DNA of 64,000 bases from Rhizobiales bacterium 65-79 (lineage in GTDB: Bacteria; Pseudomonadota; Alphaproteobacteria; Rhizobiales; Rhizobiaceae), in the NCBI GenBank assembly GCA_001896885.1, contig MKRJ01000015.1, forward strand, positions 1-64,000. Reading direction: 5' to 3'. Each line of letters begins with the position of its first letter. Position 1 is the stretch's first letter. Shown here one piece after another: positions 51,889-61,233 of this stretch. The position numbers were made by a program, and so were the translations under genes. Under the pieces are notes generated by a model. It was not told the DNA's origin and ran no database searches. It saw nothing but the letters and a program-made list of their open reading frames with translations.

Positions 51889-52278
51889 ATGGGTCTTTAC
51901 CAAAAGTACGTCCTGCCGCGTCTAGTGAATCTGGCGATGCGAAATCGTGAGCTTGTGCCATACCGAAAACGCGAGATCGCCTCCGCAGCCGGCCGCATGC
52001 TTGAACTCGGCATCGGATCCGGCCTGAAACTGCCTTTTTACTCCCCGCATGTACGAGAGATTATCGGGCTTGAACCGGCCCCCAAATTGATCGCGATGGC
52101 CAGAGAGGCGAAGGCGAAGTCACCTATACCTGTGACTTTGGTGGAGGGCTCAGCCGAAGCAATTCCGTTGGATGACGCCAGCATCGACACTGTCGTGACC
52201 ACCTGGACCTTGTGCACGATTCCCAATGCCGTCCAGGCACTTCGCGAGGCCTGCCGTGTGCTTGCGCCACGACGCAGC
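51889..52278 (+). pseudogene. Methyltransferase, second copy, truncated after motif III
   Basis: The first 126 residues match the intact enzyme at 37875 very closely (MGLYQKYVLPRLVNLAMRNR, VTTWTLCTIPNAVQALREAC), and the DNA is similarly alike. After RVLAP the sequence changes abruptly (intact: GGRLLFVEHG; here: RRSLCSPI) and the frame runs antisense through a different gene to 52566. The C-terminal third, with the substrate region, is lost. The break at about 52276 marks a recombination junction. Confidence 0.8.
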
Positions 52279-52563
52279 TTATGCAGCCCGATTGTGATCG
52301 GCCATTGCCTCCTCATCGACGATGCGCTGGAGGACAGCCCTGTCCATTTCGGCAACGCTGGACAACCTTGCTACTTCCGAGGCGACCTTGGCCCAATGCC
52401 AGAAGCATGCACGATCGCCTTGCTTCCGGCTGCGAGCGGCGAGGCGTTGCGCGGAATAGTAAGCACGAGGCTCATCTTCCTCGATCAGCCTTCGGGCATC
52501 GGCCTGCCAACGGCGCCTGATATCGCGCCGTCGCTGAAGCAATCGGAAAATCGCACTGAACAT
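52279..52563 (-). CDS. Small conserved Rhizobiales hypothetical protein
   Basis: 94 residues with strong protein-like composition: LLQRRRDIRRRWQADARRLI, AYYSAQRLAARSRKQGD and FWHWAKVASEVARLSSVAEM. It resembles a short helical protein found in many Rhizobiales chromosomes (WQADAR...AYYxAQRxAAR...FWHWAKVAxEVAR). No function known. Its 3' end abuts the methyltransferase break, so the last residues may not be original. It lies 35 bp from the integrase gene. Confidence 0.65.
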   Translation of the reverse strand: MFSAIFRLLQRRRDIRRRWQADARRLIEEDEPRAYYSAQRLAARSRKQGDRACFWHWAKVASEVARLSSVAEMDRAVLQRIVDEEAMADHNRAA

Positions 52564-52597
52564 TGAGCCCCCCGGCCGTCCGCGCTAGGATACGGCT

Positions 52598-53839
52598 TCA
52601 TGCCGCCGGTGTGAATGTGTTTCGCGCTAGCAGCTTTCTGACATAAGCGTCCCACTTCTTCATCGCGGCGCGCTTCTCGGGCATGTAGCTCCAGCGATCG
52701 TAACTCTTGGAACTGACGTCCTGCAGCGCATGGTTCTGCAGGCGATCGCGGATTTCCTTGGAGATGCCGGCTTTGCCCGCGAGAGTTTTGAACGTCCGGC
52801 GCAGGTCGCGGTTGGTTGCGAAGGGTATGACTCCGCGGTCCCGTTGCCGCCAGACGAAACTATAAAGCGAGCCGTGGCCGACCGGGCGGGATGGATCTCG
52901 TGCCGATGGGAAATACCAGCCGTATTCGTTAGGGGTGATGGACTCGATGAGTTCTGCTGCCAACGATGGCACCGGCGCGGCGTGCGGCTGATCGTTCTTC
53001 GTCTTCGACCAGTCGATTATCTTTTCGGCCGCATCCCATTGATCAACGTGGAAGCGTGCAATCTCCTCAACGCGCTGGCCAGTGAGCATGATGAGCTGGA
53101 CGGCGCGAGGATAGGAGGGATGCACCGGGACGTCGGGGCAGTCGAGCCACCAATAGAGCCGCGCGAACTCGGTCTCGTCCAGCCAGCGCGTGCCCCGCAC
53201 CTTCGGCTCAGTCGGGATCGCGGATGCTGGATTGAACGGAATGCGGAACCGGCGCGGCGATGAGTTCCGATAGTCGTGTTCGGATTTCATGCCCCAGCTG
53301 TAAGCGGCGTGGACATAGCTTCTGACGTGGTCCGCCATGGCGCGGGCGCCGCGCTCATAGATCGGCCGGATGACCTCGACAATTTCCTCGGGGTCGATTT
53401 CGCGGGCCAGGCGATGGCGGCCGAACGTGTTGGCGATCTTGTTGAGGCCCTTTTCTGTCTCCTTCCAGGAGGGCTTACCCGCGGCCTTGAGCGCGGCGAC
53501 ATAGCCTGCGAAGAGATCAGCGACGGTGCCCGGTCGGGCATCTGTCGCGATCTTGATGCTACGGCCCTTCTGGATGATCTTGGCGAAATCGCGGTCGAAA
53601 ATCTCGCGCGCACTGGCGAGAGACATTGATGGGTAGGAACCGATCTTCTTTTTGACGCGCTTTTTGTCGCGCCACTGTTGTGCCATCCAGTCGGCCGTCA
53701 CGCGGGTCGGCATCGGCTTCAGGATAAGGATGAGCCGGCCAGTGCCGTGTCCGTCACCATCGACAAGTGTTTCTTGCTTGCCACTTTGTTCAATCCGCTT
53801 GATTGCGGCGCGTATTTCTCCATCGGAGATAATCGGCAT
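52598..53839 (-). CDS. int: Tyrosine-type site-specific integrase
   Basis: 413 residues. An N-terminal arm-binding region is followed by a core-binding helix bundle (GTVADLFAGYVAALKAAGKP) and the catalytic domain: the first Arg in IMLTGQRVEEIARFH, then NRDLRRTFKTLAG with the second Arg and the Tyr nucleophile in SSKSYDRW. DLRRTF replaces the usual HxxR, a known variant. The gene points away from radC, next to which the element is inserted, as expected for an int/att arrangement. The repeats at 53890-53957 are likely its binding sites. Confidence 0.9.
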   Translation of the reverse strand: MPIISDGEIRAAIKRIEQSGKQETLVDGDGHGTGRLILILKPMPTRVTADWMAQQWRDKKRVKKKIGSYPSMSLASAREIFDRDFAKIIQKGRSIKIATDARPGTVADLFAGYVAALKAAGKPSWKETEKGLNKIANTFGRHRLAREIDPEEIVEVIRPIYERGARAMADHVRSYVHAAYSWGMKSEHDYRNSSPRRFRIPFNPASAIPTEPKVRGTRWLDETEFARLYWWLDCPDVPVHPSYPRAVQLIMLTGQRVEEIARFHVDQWDAAEKIIDWSKTKNDQPHAAPVPSLAAELIESITPNEYGWYFPSARDPSRPVGHGSLYSFVWRQRDRGVIPFATNRDLRRTFKTLAGKAGISKEIRDRLQNHALQDVSSKSYDRWSYMPEKRAAMKKWDAYVRKLLARNTFTPAA

Positions 53840-53889
53840 GCTTGTTCTCCCGTTGGGTTGAGAGTGGGCTATGCTGACGGATGGTAAGT

Positions 53890-53957
53890 GGGGTTTGCAC
53901 CCACCGAAAAACTAGGGTCGGCAACTGGGGTCTGCGGGGGTTTTGATCCCCCGAAAA
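53890..53957. repeat. Two imperfect 21-bp direct repeats in the integrase-att interval
   Basis: Copies at 53890-53910 and 53937-53957 share GGGGTTT at one end and CCGAAAA at the other (about 17 of 21 positions equal). Each also has a GC-rich inverted core (for example GGGGGTTTTGATCCCCC). Their place between int and the radC junction suggests arm-type integrase binding sites or an excisionase site. Confidence 0.6.
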
Positions 53958-54014
53958 CCACCCCGAATCTGCCACACTAACCGGGGTTACGACAAGTCAA
54001 AAAATATAGATGAA

Positions 54015-54665
54015 TCAGTGTGATAGAGCGTGATCCTGCGGGATCGAAATAGGCATTTTGGGATGATTATGGACGAGGATGATGGCGGTCGCGGAAAGCT
54101 CCAGCGCCCGCCGCACCACTTCGCGCGGATAGACCGGCGTATGGTCCACCGTACCGGTCTGCTGCACCTCGTCGGCGATCAGCGCGTTCTTCTTGTCGAG
54201 AAAGAGGATACGGAACTGCTCGATGGTCTCGAACGCCATGGAGGTCCGGCAATAATCGATCACCTGGCTCCATGAGGTCAGCACCTGCCGCCCCTTGATG
54301 CCGCTTCTCGCCATGCGCTGCGCCGCCGCGGCGATGATCTTCAATTCCAGGGCGGCCGCGTCGCCGATGCCCTTCACTTCGCGCAAGAGATGAACCGGCG
54401 CGCCCAACACCTCGGCAAGCGAACCGAAACGGGCGATCAGCGCCTTGGCGAGCGGCTTGGTGTCGCCCTGCCGGAAAGCGCGGAAAAGAATCAGTTCCAG
54501 CATCTCGTAATCGGCCAGAGCGTCCGGGCCGGCTTCGAGAAAGCGCGCCCGCAGGCGCTCGCGATGGCCGAGATAATGTGGCTTGTCACGTTCCGGCCTC
54601 TGCGTCGGCGGCAGCCGCGCCTCGCCGAAAAAGCCGCGTTCGTCCTGATCCTCGTTGGAATTCAT
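54015..54665 (-). CDS. radC: RadC-family JAB1/MPN protein with a replaced C-terminus
   Basis: 216 residues. The helix-hairpin-helix region ([18 protein letters not shown]) and the beginning of the JAMM domain are normal through [11 protein letters not shown]. After this, relatives have SGDPTPSxxD with the metal-binding Ser and Asp. Here it is [14 protein letters not shown], then stop. The break at 54059/54060 coincides with the element end, so the integration event replaced the 3' part of the gene. The mutated JAMM site lacks its Asp and should be inactive. Confidence 0.85.
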   Translation of the reverse strand: MNSNEDQDERGFFGEARLPPTQRPERDKPHYLGHRERLRARFLEAGPDALADYEMLELILFRAFRQGDTKPLAKALIARFGSLAEVLGAPVHLLREVKGIGDAAALELKIIAAAAQRMARSGIKGRQVLTSWSQVIDYCRTSMAFETIEQFRILFLDKKNALIADEVQQTGTVDHTPVYPREVVRRALELSATAIILVHNHPKMPISIPQDHALSH

Positions 54666-54711
54666 CGCCGCGTCCGCACCCGGCCGGCCCGAACCGGCCC
54701 CTGGGCCGAGA

Positions 54712-55539
54712 TTAGTTGCTGAGTCCCGGCCGGTCGAGGCCTGCGGGCGAAAGCGTGAAGATTTCGCACCCGTCTTTCGTCACGCCGACCGTGTGCTCGT
54801 ATTGGGCCGAGAGCGACCGGTCGCGGGTCACTGCCGTCCAGCCGTCGGAAAGCACCTTCACATGCGGCCGGCCGAGATTGATCATCGGCTCGATGGTGAA
54901 GATCATGCCCTCGCGCATCTCGACGCCCTCGTTCGGGCTGCCGTAGTGCAGGATGTTCGGCGCGTCGTGGAACAGCCGGCCGACGCCGTGGCCGCAGAAA
55001 TCGCGCACCACCGAGCAGCGCTCGCCCTCGGCATAGGCCTGGATGGCGGCGCCGATCGCGCCTGTGCGGGCGCCGGGCCTCACGGCCGCGACGCCGAGCA
55101 TCAGGCATTCATGCGTCACTTCGAGCAGGCGCTCGGCGGCGCGCTTGATCTGGCCGACGGGGTACATGCGGCTCGAATCGCCATGCCAGCCGTCGAGGAT
55201 ATAGGTCACGTCGATATTGACGATGTCGCCTTCGCGCAGCGGCTTGGCGTCCGGGATGCCATGGCAGACGACATGGTTGATCGAGGTGCAGACCGATTTG
55301 GTGTAGCCGCGATAGTTGAGCGTGGCGGGAAGCGCGCCATGGTCCATGCCGTATTCGAAGACGAAGCGGTCGATCGTTTCCGTCGGCACGCCCGGCGCGA
55401 CGATGCCGGCGAGCTCGTCGAGGCAGCGCGCCGTGAGGTCGCAGGCCTTGCGCATGCCTTCGAAGCCGGCCTCGTCATAGAGGCGGATCTGGCCGGTGTT
55501 TTTCAGCGGAGCCGTCGCGGCGTCGAGATAGGTGACCAT
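54712..55539 (-). CDS. map: Methionine aminopeptidase type I
   Basis: 275 residues from ATG 55539. The five metal ligands are present: [18 protein letters not shown] (two Asp), [15 protein letters not shown] (His), FTIEPMIN (Glu) and DGCEIFTLS (Glu). It removes N-terminal Met cotranslationally. It precedes radC in a leftward order typical of Rhizobiales (map-radC). The gene starts 73 bp after the ATP-grasp gene ends. Confidence 0.92.
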   Translation of the reverse strand: MVTYLDAATAPLKNTGQIRLYDEAGFEGMRKACDLTARCLDELAGIVAPGVPTETIDRFVFEYGMDHGALPATLNYRGYTKSVCTSINHVVCHGIPDAKPLREGDIVNIDVTYILDGWHGDSSRMYPVGQIKRAAERLLEVTHECLMLGVAAVRPGARTGAIGAAIQAYAEGERCSVVRDFCGHGVGRLFHDAPNILHYGSPNEGVEMREGMIFTIEPMINLGRPHVKVLSDGWTAVTRDRSLSAQYEHTVGVTKDGCEIFTLSPAGLDRPGLSN

Positions 55540-55612
55540 GGAGACCGAGGAAAATGGAAAGGGACAGGCCTCCAGATTTGGCACTTGTCGCCGCCGGCTT
55601 CAACCCCTTGCT

Positions 55613-56905
55613 TTAGCCGGCGGCCAGCACGTCGCCGGCCATCTCCCGCACCGCCGGCGTCGCGCTCGCGCCATCGCGCACCGGTCCGGCCAGGGCCCGG
55701 CTGTGAAGCATTTCCCGGAACGCCTTGAATATCTTCTTCATTTGCGGCCCCTTGTAGGGGTAGAGGTCGGGCGGATCCATGTCGTGCACGATCATGGCCG
55801 TATCCGTCTCGAAGACCAGCAGCCTGCCTTCCCGCGTTTCGGCGCAGTCGACGGCGAAATAGTCGAGGCCGGCAAGCGCGGCGAGTTCGGCAAGCGCGTC
55901 GCGGTGCCGGGCGGAAAAATCGATGTCGAAAGCGGCCATAAGCGCGGCTTCCTCGGCGCGCTTGGCGGCGCTCTCGGCCATTCCCGCGTTGAGGTAGTGC
56001 AGCATCCAGTGCCGGCCAATCGCGACATGGCAAAGGAAGGGGCGGCCGCCGACCAGCGCGATGCGGAACTTGCGGAAGAGGCCGTCGGCGCCGCTATAGT
56101 CGACGAAGCGCGCGATCGAGAATTCGCCGCCTTTCTGCGTTTCCAGATAGGCACGGACGGCCGCCGGGGTGTCGAGCTTGCTCAAGCCGTGCCCTGCATG
56201 CGAGCCGATCGGCCGCGCGATGATCGGATAGCCGCCTTCGCCCAGAAGATCGAAAGGCTGCGCCTTGCCGTTCGCGAGCCGCTCCAGCGCCTCCCGACCA
56301 ATGCGGACCGTCACCGGCACGTCGAGGCCGCGACCCGGCCCGAGCGTTGCCGCGAGTTTTTCCCGCGCCAGGCTGAGCACGTCCGCGGGGCGGTTGAGCA
56401 CCGGCCTCGGCCATGCGGTGAGCGCAGGCTGCAGCGAGCGCAGGACCGGCGCGTTTTCGTCGGATTCGCCGATGCCCACCAGGAGAATGTCGTGCGGGGG
56501 TAGAAGGTCGGGCAAATTGCCGTCCGCCTGCAGATAGAGCGTGTCGAGCGTGACGCCGGCGCCTTCGAGCAGGAACTGCACCGGCGTGTTGGCCATGAAA
56601 TCGCCGGGCACGGCCAGCATCAGGAGCCTGAGCGGGGAGGTGGCCGATCCGGTCGCGGGCTGGCAGAAGAGGCGGCCGAGGCGCAATGCGTCCTGCTGGC
56701 AGTCGAGGCCTTCCCGGCGCTTGCCGTTCAGCATCAGGATTGTGCCGAGATCGAACAGGGCCGCCGCGTCTCCGGCGTCCCGTTCGAGGCGGCCGAGCAG
56801 TTCCGTGATGACGGGACCATAATCGCCGCCGCGAAAGCCGATGGCGAAGAGGCGGGCCAGCCCGATCGTCTCTGGCGGGGTGAGATCGATTTCGCTGATT
56901 TCCAT
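55613..56905 (-). CDS. TPR/ATP-grasp protein of unknown function
   Basis: 430 residues. The first 90 residues look like a short TPR-type helical repeat (GLARLFAIGFRGGDYGPVIT, AALFDLGTILMLNGKRREGL). The rest resembles an ATP-grasp fold: LNRPADVLSLAREKLAATLG, EGGYPIIARPIGSHAGHGLS (glycine-rich phosphate loop), GRPFLCHVAIGRHWMLHYLN and LDYFAVDCAETREGRLLVFE (metal-binding Asp/Glu). Such enzymes ligate a carboxylate to an amine; the substrate is unknown. A common Rhizobiales gene. Confidence 0.7.
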   Translation of the reverse strand: MEISEIDLTPPETIGLARLFAIGFRGGDYGPVITELLGRLERDAGDAAALFDLGTILMLNGKRREGLDCQQDALRLGRLFCQPATGSATSPLRLLMLAVPGDFMANTPVQFLLEGAGVTLDTLYLQADGNLPDLLPPHDILLVGIGESDENAPVLRSLQPALTAWPRPVLNRPADVLSLAREKLAATLGPGRGLDVPVTVRIGREALERLANGKAQPFDLLGEGGYPIIARPIGSHAGHGLSKLDTPAAVRAYLETQKGGEFSIARFVDYSGADGLFRKFRIALVGGRPFLCHVAIGRHWMLHYLNAGMAESAAKRAEEAALMAAFDIDFSARHRDALAELAALAGLDYFAVDCAETREGRLLVFETDTAMIVHDMDPPDLYPYKGPQMKKIFKAFREMLHSRALAGPVRDGASATPAVREMAGDVLAAG

Positions 56906-57079
56906 GATCTCGCTCCACGTGGACGGTCAGGCGAAAGATTCGCTGGTCGCCGCGCGATGATGATCGAGGGAGCTTGCGCAGGACTGGTTGCCCGCTTCGT
57001 GAACTCGGTCTAACAAATCGACATGCTCCGGGCGAAGCGAGGCGGAGAGCGGAACATACAAGCAGTGAATCGAGCCGGG

Positions 57080-58915
57080 ATGGTACCGATGAACAACATG
57101 GCCGGCACGAAGACACGCCGAAACATGCGCCCGAAGCCCTGGCCCGAAGTGGCGCCCACCCTGGTCGATGTCGCCATGGGGCGGAAGAAGGCCGATCTCG
57201 TCGTGCGCAACGGGCGCTGGGTGAATGTCCATTCCGGCGAGATCATCCCGGCGACGGACCTCGCCATCGTCGAAGGCCGGTTCGCCTATTGCGGGCCGGA
57301 CGGCTCGCACGCGATCGGCGAGAACACGCGCATCGTCGACGCCGGCGGCCGCTATCTCGTGCCGGGGCTCTGCGACGCGCATATGCATGTCGAATCGGGC
57401 ATGGTGACGGTGACGGAGTTCTGCCGCGCCGTCATCCCGCACGGCACGACCTCGATGTTCGTCGACCCGCACGAGATCGCCAATGTCCTGGGGCTCGAAG
57501 GCGTGCGCCTGATGCATGACGAGGCGCTCGCTATGCCAACCAACGTCTATGTGCAGATGCCGTCCTGCGTGCCGTCGGCGCCGGGACTGGAGCATGGCGG
57601 GGCCGTGCTCGGCCCGAAGGAGGTCGAGGAGGCGATGGGCTGGGAAAACATCATCGGCCTCGGCGAGGTCATGAATTTCCCCGGCGTCGTGGCCAACGAT
57701 CCGACCATGGTCGGCGAGATCGCGGCGACGGTGCGGGCGGGGCGCACGGTCGGCGGCCATTACGCCTCGCCGGATCTCGGCCTGCCGTTCCACGGCTATG
57801 TCGCGGGCGGTCCCGAGGACGACCACGAGGGCACGCGCGCCGAGGACGCGATCGCGCGGGTTCGGCAGGGCATGAAGGCGATGCTGCGGCTCGGCTCAGC
57901 CTGGTACGACGTCGCCGAGCAGGTCAAGGCGGTGACCGAAAAGGGCGTCGATCCGAGGAATTTCATCCTCTGCACCGACGACAGCCATTCCGGCACGCTC
58001 GTCCATGACGGCCATATGGACCGTGTGGTGCGCCACGCCATCGAGCAGGGGCTGAAGCCGGTCACGGCGATCCAGATGGCGACGCTGAACACGGCCCAGC
58101 ATTTCCGGCTGGAACGCGAACTCGGCTCGATCGCGCCGGGCCGGCTGGCGGATTTCCTGATCGTCTCGGACCTGCCGAAGATGGCGGTGGACGAGGTCTA
58201 TGCGCGCGGTGTGCGGTTGGCGTCGAAAGGCAAGCTGGAAGCCGATATTCCCGCCTATGCCTATCCGACCACGGCGAAGGACACGGTGCGGCTCGGCAAG
58301 AGGCTGGAGGCGGCCGATTTCGATATCGCGGCGCCGAAGGGAGCGAACGAGGTCAGGGCGAGGGTCATCGGCGTCATCGAGAACCAGGCGCCGACAAAGG
58401 CGCTCGAAGCCGACCTGCCGGTGGAGGACGGGCTCGTCGCCATGGATCGCGAAAACGATTTCTGCCAGATCGCGGTGGTCGAGCGCCATCGCGGCACCGG
58501 CGCCGTCACCAACGGCTTCGTCTCCGGCTTCGGCTATAGCGAGGACTGCGCCATGGCTTCGACCGTCGCGCATGATTCCCATCACATGATCGTCGTCGGC
58601 ACCAACAAGGCGGACATGGCGATGGCGGCCAACATCCTTGCCGAAAAGGGCGGGGGCGTGGTCATGGTGTCGAAGGGGAGGAAGATCGCGCTGGTGGAGA
58701 TGCCGATCGCCGGGTTGATGTCCGACGAGCGCGCCGAGATCGTCGCCGAAAAGGCCGCAAAGCTGACCGAGGCGATGCGGGCAATGGGCTGCACCTTGAA
58801 CAACGCCTATATGCAGCACTCGCTTCTGGCGCTGGTGGTCATCCCGGAACTCAGGATTTCCGATGTCGGCATCATCGACGTGAGGACGTTCGAGAAGGTC
58901 GATCTTTTTGTGTGA
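57080..58915 (+). CDS. ade: Adenine deaminase
   Basis: About 611 residues from ATG 57080; in-frame starts at 57023 and 57098 are alternatives. The amidohydrolase metal site DAHMHVESGM (HxH), the family signature VDPHEIANVLGLEG, GLCDAHMHVES-adjacent GVRLMHDEA and the C-terminal region with VVAVERHRGTGAVTNGF-like sequence all fit Ade-type adenine deaminase, which converts adenine to hypoxanthine for salvage. Two metals (Mn/Fe) are used. It is divergent from the ATP-grasp gene. Confidence 0.9.
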   Translation: MVPMNNMAGTKTRRNMRPKPWPEVAPTLVDVAMGRKKADLVVRNGRWVNVHSGEIIPATDLAIVEGRFAYCGPDGSHAIGENTRIVDAGGRYLVPGLCDAHMHVESGMVTVTEFCRAVIPHGTTSMFVDPHEIANVLGLEGVRLMHDEALAMPTNVYVQMPSCVPSAPGLEHGGAVLGPKEVEEAMGWENIIGLGEVMNFPGVVANDPTMVGEIAATVRAGRTVGGHYASPDLGLPFHGYVAGGPEDDHEGTRAEDAIARVRQGMKAMLRLGSAWYDVAEQVKAVTEKGVDPRNFILCTDDSHSGTLVHDGHMDRVVRHAIEQGLKPVTAIQMATLNTAQHFRLERELGSIAPGRLADFLIVSDLPKMAVDEVYARGVRLASKGKLEADIPAYAYPTTAKDTVRLGKRLEAADFDIAAPKGANEVRARVIGVIENQAPTKALEADLPVEDGLVAMDRENDFCQIAVVERHRGTGAVTNGFVSGFGYSEDCAMASTVAHDSHHMIVVGTNKADMAMAANILAEKGGGVVMVSKGRKIALVEMPIAGLMSDERAEIVAEKAAKLTEAMRAMGCTLNNAYMQHSLLALVVIPELRISDVGIIDVRTFEKVDLFV

Positions 58916-58942
58916 AGGGCGGGCAAATGGCTTTGCAGCGAT

Positions 58943-59056
58943 TGCCCCTCACCCTTGCCCTCTCCCCGCAGGCCCGGGAGAGGGGGTCGCCGGCGCTGCG
59001 GCCGTCCTGCTTCTCCCCGTTTGCGGGGAGAAGGTCCCGGCAGGGGATGAGGGGCA
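58943..59056. repeat. Palindromic intergenic element (RIME-like)
   Basis: Outer arms TGCCCCTCA (58943-58951) and TGAGGGGCA (59048-59056) enclose two perfect hairpins: CCCTCTCCC/GGGAGAGGG (58958-58984) and CTTCTCCCCG/CGGGGAGAAG (59010-59033). This is the structure of the Rhizobium intergenic mosaic elements that occur in many copies in such chromosomes. It sits between ade and the threonine dehydratase gene and may act as a terminator or mRNA-stability element. Confidence 0.75.
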
Positions 59057-59086
59057 TCGGGACGCCAATGTTTGCAGGGTGATCGC

Positions 59087-60337
59087 ATGACATCATTTCC
59101 CCAACGCGTCGAACAGGCGGCCGAAGCCATGCGGGCGCTCTTTCCCGAGACGCCGCTGCAGGAAAGCGCCTATCTCTCGCGCAAGACCGGCGCGCATATT
59201 TTCCTGAAACGCGAGGACCTGTCGCCGGTGCGCTCCTACAAGATTCGCGGCGCCTTCAATTTCTTCCGCAAGGCGCTCGCAGCGGGCGAGGGGGCGGAAA
59301 GCTTCGTCTGCGCCTCGGCGGGCAACCACGCGCAGGGTTTTGCCTTCGTCTGCCGGCATTTCGGCAGGAAGGGCGTCGTCTTCATGCCGGTGACGACGCC
59401 GCAGCAGAAGATCGACAAGACAAGGATGTTCGGCGGCGAGTGGGTCGAGATCCGCCTGACCGGCGATTTCTTCGACGATTGCTACGCGGCGGCGCGCGCC
59501 TTTGCAGCCGGGACGGGCGGGCTGATGGTGCCGCCCTTCGATCACCGCGACATCATCGAGGGGCAGGCCACCGTCGCTTGCGAACTGACGCGGCAGATGC
59601 CGGCCGATCCCGATCTGGTGGTGCTGCCGGTCGGCGGCGGCGGTCTGGCGGCGGGCGTCACCGCCTATCTTGCCGAAACCGGCAAGACGCCGCGCTTCCT
59701 GTTCGCCGAACCGGCCGGCGCGCCGAGCCTCCATGAGAGCCTCGCCGCCGGAAGACGCGTGCGGCTCGAAAGCGTCGACAATTTCGTCGACGGCGCGGCG
59801 GTGGGTGAGATCGGCCGCGAGAATTTCCGCGTCCTGAAGCACTTCCCGGCGGACGAAGTGAAGCTCATCCCGGAAAACCGGCTCTGCGCCACGATCATCG
59901 AGATGCTGAACATCGAGGGCGTCGTGCTGGAGCCGGCCGGCGCGCTGGCGATCGATGCGCTGAAGGACCTGCCGAGGAAGGATATTCGCGGCAGGCGCAT
60001 CGTGCTCGTGGTGTCGGGCGGCAATTTCGACTTCGAGCGCCTGCCGGACGTGAAGGAACGGGCGCTGCGCTTCGAGGGACTGAAGAAATATTTCGTCTTC
60101 CGCTTCCCGCAGCGGCCGGGCGCGCTGCGCGATTTCCTCGAACTTCTCGGCCCCGACGACGATATCGCCCGCTTCGAATACCTGAAGAAATCGGCGCGCA
60201 ATTTCGGCTCGGTCCTGATCGGCATCGAGACCAGGGACCGGAAGAACTTCGACGTGCTGGCAAGGCGGTTCCACGAGGCCGGCTGGGCCTACCAGGACAT
60301 CACCGACAACGAGACGATCGCGGGGCTGGTCATATGA
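59087..60337 (+). CDS. ilvA: Threonine ammonia-lyase (threonine dehydratase)
   Basis: 416 residues from ATG 59087. PLP Lys in SYKIRGAFNFFRKA, phosphate loop PVGGGGLAAG, and catalytic SAGNHAQGFAF. A C-terminal ACT-like domain of about 90 residues (YFVFRFPQRPGALRDFLELL) is the feedback-binding part, single rather than double as in E. coli IlvA. It makes 2-oxobutanoate for isoleucine synthesis. The DUF1697 gene overlaps its stop by 4 bp. Confidence 0.9.
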   Translation: MTSFPQRVEQAAEAMRALFPETPLQESAYLSRKTGAHIFLKREDLSPVRSYKIRGAFNFFRKALAAGEGAESFVCASAGNHAQGFAFVCRHFGRKGVVFMPVTTPQQKIDKTRMFGGEWVEIRLTGDFFDDCYAAARAFAAGTGGLMVPPFDHRDIIEGQATVACELTRQMPADPDLVVLPVGGGGLAAGVTAYLAETGKTPRFLFAEPAGAPSLHESLAAGRRVRLESVDNFVDGAAVGEIGRENFRVLKHFPADEVKLIPENRLCATIIEMLNIEGVVLEPAGALAIDALKDLPRKDIRGRRIVLVVSGGNFDFERLPDVKERALRFEGLKKYFVFRFPQRPGALRDFLELLGPDDDIARFEYLKKSARNFGSVLIGIETRDRKNFDVLARRFHEAGWAYQDITDNETIAGLVI

Positions 60338-60894
60338 GCGGAAAACGGGACGTCTTCGTCGCGCTCTATCGCGGCATCAATGTCGGCGGCAACAATCCCG
60401 TGAAGATGGAGGCGTTGCGCGCCATGCACGCCGCACTCGGGCACGAGGACGTGAAGAGCTATGTCCAGAGCGGCAACATCGTGTTCGGCGCTTCCGGAAC
60501 CGACAAATCGCTGGAAGGCGCCATCGCCGCCGCATTCGAGAAGGAATTCGGCTTCCCGGCAAAGGTGATGGTGCGCGGCGCCGGCGACTGGAAGAAGATC
60601 GTCGCCGGCAACCCCTATGCCGAGCAGGCGGCCGCCGATCCGAAGAAGGTGCATGTCGAGGTCTGTCATGGCGCTCCCGACGGGAAGCGGATCGCGGCGC
60701 TTCTCGAGAAGACGGGCGGACCGGAAGCGTTCACCATCGTCGGCGAGATGCTCTACATGCACGCGCCTGAAGGTATCGGCCGCTCCAAATTCGCGGCCGG
60801 GCTGGAGCGCGCCTGCGGGGTTCCGGCGACCGGCCGCAACTGGCGCACGGTCGAGGCGCTGCAAGGGATCATGGAAGAGATGAAATCGGCGTGA
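60334..60894 (+). CDS. DUF1697 family protein
   Basis: 186 residues: FVALYRGINVGGNNPVKMEA, LRAMHAALGHEDVKSYVQSG and NIVFGASGTDKSLEGAIAAA are the hallmark of DUF1697. Fold predicted as two ferredoxin-like halves. ATGA overlap with the ilvA-type gene suggests co-expression. No function known. Confidence 0.88.
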   Translation: MSGKRDVFVALYRGINVGGNNPVKMEALRAMHAALGHEDVKSYVQSGNIVFGASGTDKSLEGAIAAAFEKEFGFPAKVMVRGAGDWKKIVAGNPYAEQAAADPKKVHVEVCHGAPDGKRIAALLEKTGGPEAFTIVGEMLYMHAPEGIGRSKFAAGLERACGVPATGRNWRTVEALQGIMEEMKSA

Positions 60895-61233
60895 CGGGCG
60901 CTATGCGCACGCCAATATTTTGCACCGCACAATAATTCCGGTTGCATTTTCCTGCGAACAGGCCCATATGCGCGGCCATAGGCGCTTGGGCCGGCTTACG
61001 GCTTTCCCCTTTCCCAGGGACTGGTTGCGTCTGTTTTCTCCCTTTCCGATCGACGGCGAGTGGCGAAAGAGCCCCGCGGCATGAGGCCGGCGGGCACGAC
61101 AGCGCAGCCGCGCGGACGAGAGCGTCCGCCGCCTTGTCGTTTCATCCATACGATTTGCGCGCGGGTTGCGCCCCGCAGCGCTCGATACATGCGGCGAAAA
61201 CGCCGCCGAAAGAAGATTATTTTGAACGAGAAC

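Noticed and set aside
57896-58819. 307-codon open frame antisense to adenine deaminase
   Set aside because: Shadow of a clear enzyme on the other strand.
59093-60274. 393-codon open frame antisense to threonine dehydratase
   Set aside because: Same cause; sense strand is a complete, recognised enzyme.
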